Virus record (IMG/VR): IMGVR_UViG_3300048814_000010
Span: 1-36,120 of that record
DNA from: a virus
DNA length: 36,120 bases
Direction: 5' to 3' (one strand)
Shown: positions 34,652 through 36,120 of the stretch, piece after piece
Numbering within the stretch: the stretch's first letter is position 1
Layout of the letters: each line of letters starts with the position of its first letter
Made by a program: the position numbers and the translations under genes
The notes under the pieces: generated by a model
What the model was told of the DNA's origin: nothing
Databases searched by the model: none
What the model saw: only the letters and a program-made list of their open reading frames with translations

Positions 34652-35448
34652 AGGGGCCTCACGATAGTACGGAGGTCGGAGACGTTGTACTGGTCGAGCG
34701 CGTACGCTATCGGCATCAGGAAGTACCCCAGGACGTTGAGCGACTTGTCGTTCTTGTTGGGGTTCCACGAGTTGCGCGAGAGCAGGTAGCCCGGGTAGTC
34801 CGACAGGTAGCCGACCCAGAGATTCTCATGGCCGCCAAGGACCTGCTCGCCGGGCTGAGGCATCGGCATGACACCGGGTGTCTCCCAGGGCTCCTCGAAC
34901 GACTCGTAGACCGTGAACCCGTAGGCGATGGTCTGAGAGTTCGAGAGGACCTGCTTGATCGCTGCCTCGGACTGCGGTGGCTGCGAGACCTGCTTCGACA
35001 GCGTGTACGCGCGCGGGAAGTCCGCGCCAGGCTTGTGCTGGAACGTGGAGATCACGTAGGGCCACAGCGTCTCGTCAGGGATGCCGTGCCTTGCAACCGT
35101 GAAGGCGTCATGCCCCATCGCTCCGACGTCGCCCTGACCGAGCGTGCCTTCGCGCTTGCGCTCGAAGTAGTAGACCCAGAGACGGGCCAGCTCGCCACAG
35201 TCCTTGCCGTCAAGGATCGACTCGTACTGGAAGGCGGCGGACGTGGCGTTCGCGGTACATGAGCCGAGCTGTCCCTGGTTGAACAGTGGCGGCAGCTCGT
35301 CGCGCGGGTCAACCTGGCTCGCGATCTTGAGCCCGTACACGTCGGTGCGGGGGAAGTCGTGGCGCTGGGCGGGGCCAGGCCACCGCTTGCCATAGGTGTG
35401 GCGGCCCTCAAAGAGGGACGCGGCGAAGAAGACGTCTTCGACGTTCAT
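34648..35448 (-). CDS. Papain-like C1 cysteine peptidase
   Basis: A 266-residue protein with the C1A active-site order: FNQGQLGSCTANATSAAFQY holds the oxyanion Gln and catalytic Cys (about residues 58-63), VLGGHENLWVGYLSDY holds the His (about 206), and YLLSRNSWNPNKND holds the Asn. The distances between these motifs fit a compact C1 peptidase. There is no signal peptide or propeptide, unlike secreted papain-type enzymes. In a phage it could cleave virion proteins, peptidoglycan cross-bridges or host proteins. It lies after the holin-like gene and a hairpin, so a lytic function is possible. A weak GAAAG lies before ATG 35448. Confidence 0.82.
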   Translation of the reverse strand: MNVEDVFFAASLFEGRHTYGKRWPGPAQRHDFPRTDVYGLKIASQVDPRDELPPLFNQGQLGSCTANATSAAFQYESILDGKDCGELARLWVYYFERKREGTLGQGDVGAMGHDAFTVARHGIPDETLWPYVISTFQHKPGADFPRAYTLSKQVSQPPQSEAAIKQVLSNSQTIAYGFTVYESFEEPWETPGVMPMPQPGEQVLGGHENLWVGYLSDYPGYLLSRNSWNPNKNDKSLNVLGYFLMPIAYALDQYNVSDLRTIVRPL

Positions 35449-35470
35449 CGGTGTCAGCTTTCGGTAGACA

Positions 35471-35497
35471 GAGGGCGGGACCCGACGCCCCGCCCTC
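35471..35497 (-). terminator. Hairpin after the holin-like gene
   Basis: GAGGGCGGG (35471-35479) pairs with CCCGCCCTC (35489-35497) around a nine-base loop. It lies between the stop of the holin-like gene and the start of the peptidase gene and looks like a GC-rich terminator or attenuator with no T-tract. Confidence 0.5.
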
Positions 35498-35517
35498 CGT
35501 TCGCTATCGCGGGAGGA

Positions 35518-35913
35518 TTAGGGAAGAAGGTGCCTGAAGGGAACCTTGGTGTACGCTTCGGATTGGTAGTCGTAGCGGTTGGGCGCGTACGTCCCCTTGA
35601 GGATGTTGTGCTGGGTCAAGAACGTGATCCCAGACGTCACGAGAAGGATCGCCCCACCCGTGATGTAGGTCACAAGCTGGCTGTGCGAGATACCCAGAGT
35701 GCCGAGCACCTTGAGCCGCACGAACAGGAACGTCGCCACGAAACCGGCGGCCGGGGGGATCACGACGACGGTCGCGAACTTCAGCACGGCCGATGCGGTC
35801 GGTAGCTTGCTCTTGATGAACGCCCAGACCCGAGCGAAGAAGCTCGGGGCCGCGACGGGTACCGGTGCGGGCGGCGTCACCTTGCGACGTCGCGTGGTGG
35901 TGGTTGTGGTCAT
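35518..35913 (-). CDS. Two-TM membrane protein, holin-like
   Basis: A 131-residue protein with AAAGGA before ATG 35913. A Thr/Arg/Pro-rich start (MTTTTTTRRRKVTPP) is followed by a short amphipathic helix and two likely membrane helices at about 42-66 (KFATVVVIPPAAGFVATFLF) and 78-99 (QLVTYITGGAILLVTSGITF). The C-terminus is polar (YDYQSEAYTKVPFRHLLP). Two TM segments with a basic N-terminus fit class II holins, but the long polar C-terminus is unusual, so another membrane role is possible. The neighbouring peptidase may be its partner in lysis. Confidence 0.6.
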   Translation of the reverse strand: MTTTTTTRRRKVTPPAPVPVAAPSFFARVWAFIKSKLPTASAVLKFATVVVIPPAAGFVATFLFVRLKVLGTLGISHSQLVTYITGGAILLVTSGITFLTQHNILKGTYAPNRYDYQSEAYTKVPFRHLLP

Positions 35914-35931
35914 GGGTTCCTTTCGATGGGA

Positions 35932-36120
35932 TTACGTGTGGTGGGTGCCGTGACTTCCGAACACGGCCAGGCGACGGAATCCCCTCCTCTTCGGAGGGCT
36001 CCACTGCCACTTGGGCCTCGCGGCGATCCAGCCCGCGACAATCGGGGCCTGAGCAAGGACCCACGCGCTGTAGTTACCGAGCGTGGTGTACTCGTCCACA
36101 TTGCCGTGAAGGTAGCCGTC
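35932..36120 (-). CDS. Hypothetical protein, C-terminal fragment only
   Basis: The last 62 codons of a gene that begins outside the window. They read without a stop to TAA at 35932 and look protein-like: a GNYSAWVLAQAPIVAGWIAA helix and a basic tail (RPKWQWSPPKRRGFRRL, ending GSHGTHHT). The tail rich in Trp, Lys and Arg suggests a membrane or nucleic-acid surface. No family can be assigned from this fragment. No alternative gene fits this end. Confidence 0.5.
   Translation of the reverse strand, partial: DGYLHGNVDEYTTLGNYSAWVLAQAPIVAGWIAARPKWQWSPPKRRGFRRLAVFGSHGTHHT

Noticed and set aside
34172-34768. HNH gene starting at 34768
   Set aside because: The added 39 residues lie inside the peptidase gene in shadow sequence; GTG 34651 is coupled to the peptidase stop.
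1-36120. Terminase, integrase, attachment site or replication origin
   Set aside because: No motifs of these were seen; they are probably outside the window.

Overview
This window is a late-gene (head and tail) block from a tailed dsDNA phage. Every gene I accept lies on the minus strand, so transcription runs from high to low coordinates. The base composition is GC-rich with strong GC preference at codon position 3. Most genes are joined by overlapping stop and start codons (ATGA, GTGA, TAATG, TAGTG). The gene at the low-coordinate edge reads as a contractile tail sheath, so the phage is most likely a myovirus. Composition and small-gene families (DUF6378-like, DUF6899-like, DUF4406-like, a VPAGSPEGGQF motif) suggest a high-GC actinobacterial host, but no gene names the host. 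No terminase, integrase, replication gene or CRISPR array was seen.

Layout in transcription order. (1) 36120-33783: a truncated hypothetical gene, a two-TM holin-like protein, a hairpin, a papain-like C1 cysteine peptidase, an HNH endonuclease and small proteins. (2) 33868-30655: an HK97-type portal with a long C-terminal extension, then a metallophosphoesterase with an N-terminal helix-turn-helix. (3) 30653-26289: a run of small accessory genes, including DUF4406-like and DUF6378-like proteins, a His-rich one-TM protein and a protein matching the Acb2/Tad1 hairpin family of cyclic-nucleotide sponges. (4) 26284-24484: small virion-region proteins, a GH16 glycan hydrolase and two membrane peptides of 26 and 28 residues. 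(5) 24378-18496: one 1960-residue polyvalent protein with MuF, nucleotidyltransferase, SNF2 helicase and ADP-ribosyltransferase parts. (6) 18499-12537: small capsid-associated proteins, a Gly-rich plus 21-residue-repeat fibre of 1054 residues and a zinc-ribbon protein. (7) 12357-7353: a structural protein, a 637-residue multi-zinc-ribbon repeat protein, a prohead protease-scaffold fusion with an internal scaffold start, and the major capsid protein. (8) 7340-1: two structural paralogues, a coiled-coil protein, a Cys/His protein, a tRNA, head-tail connector, head closure, a 30-residue membrane peptide, a gp10-like neck/tail protein, a tail completion candidate and the tail sheath.

The genes form a standard capsid assembly line (portal, protease-scaffold, major capsid, connectors, sheath) with unusual cargo-like and anti-host additions. 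The strongest are the MuF-SNF2-ART protein, which by analogy with known polyvalent proteins is probably packaged in the head and delivered with the DNA, and the predicted cyclic-nucleotide sponge. Also notable is a short helical motif (consensus LDVLK) shared by the scaffold and the zinc-ribbon protein next to it, which could be a capsid-loading signal. All functions are read from the sequence by eye; no database search was run.
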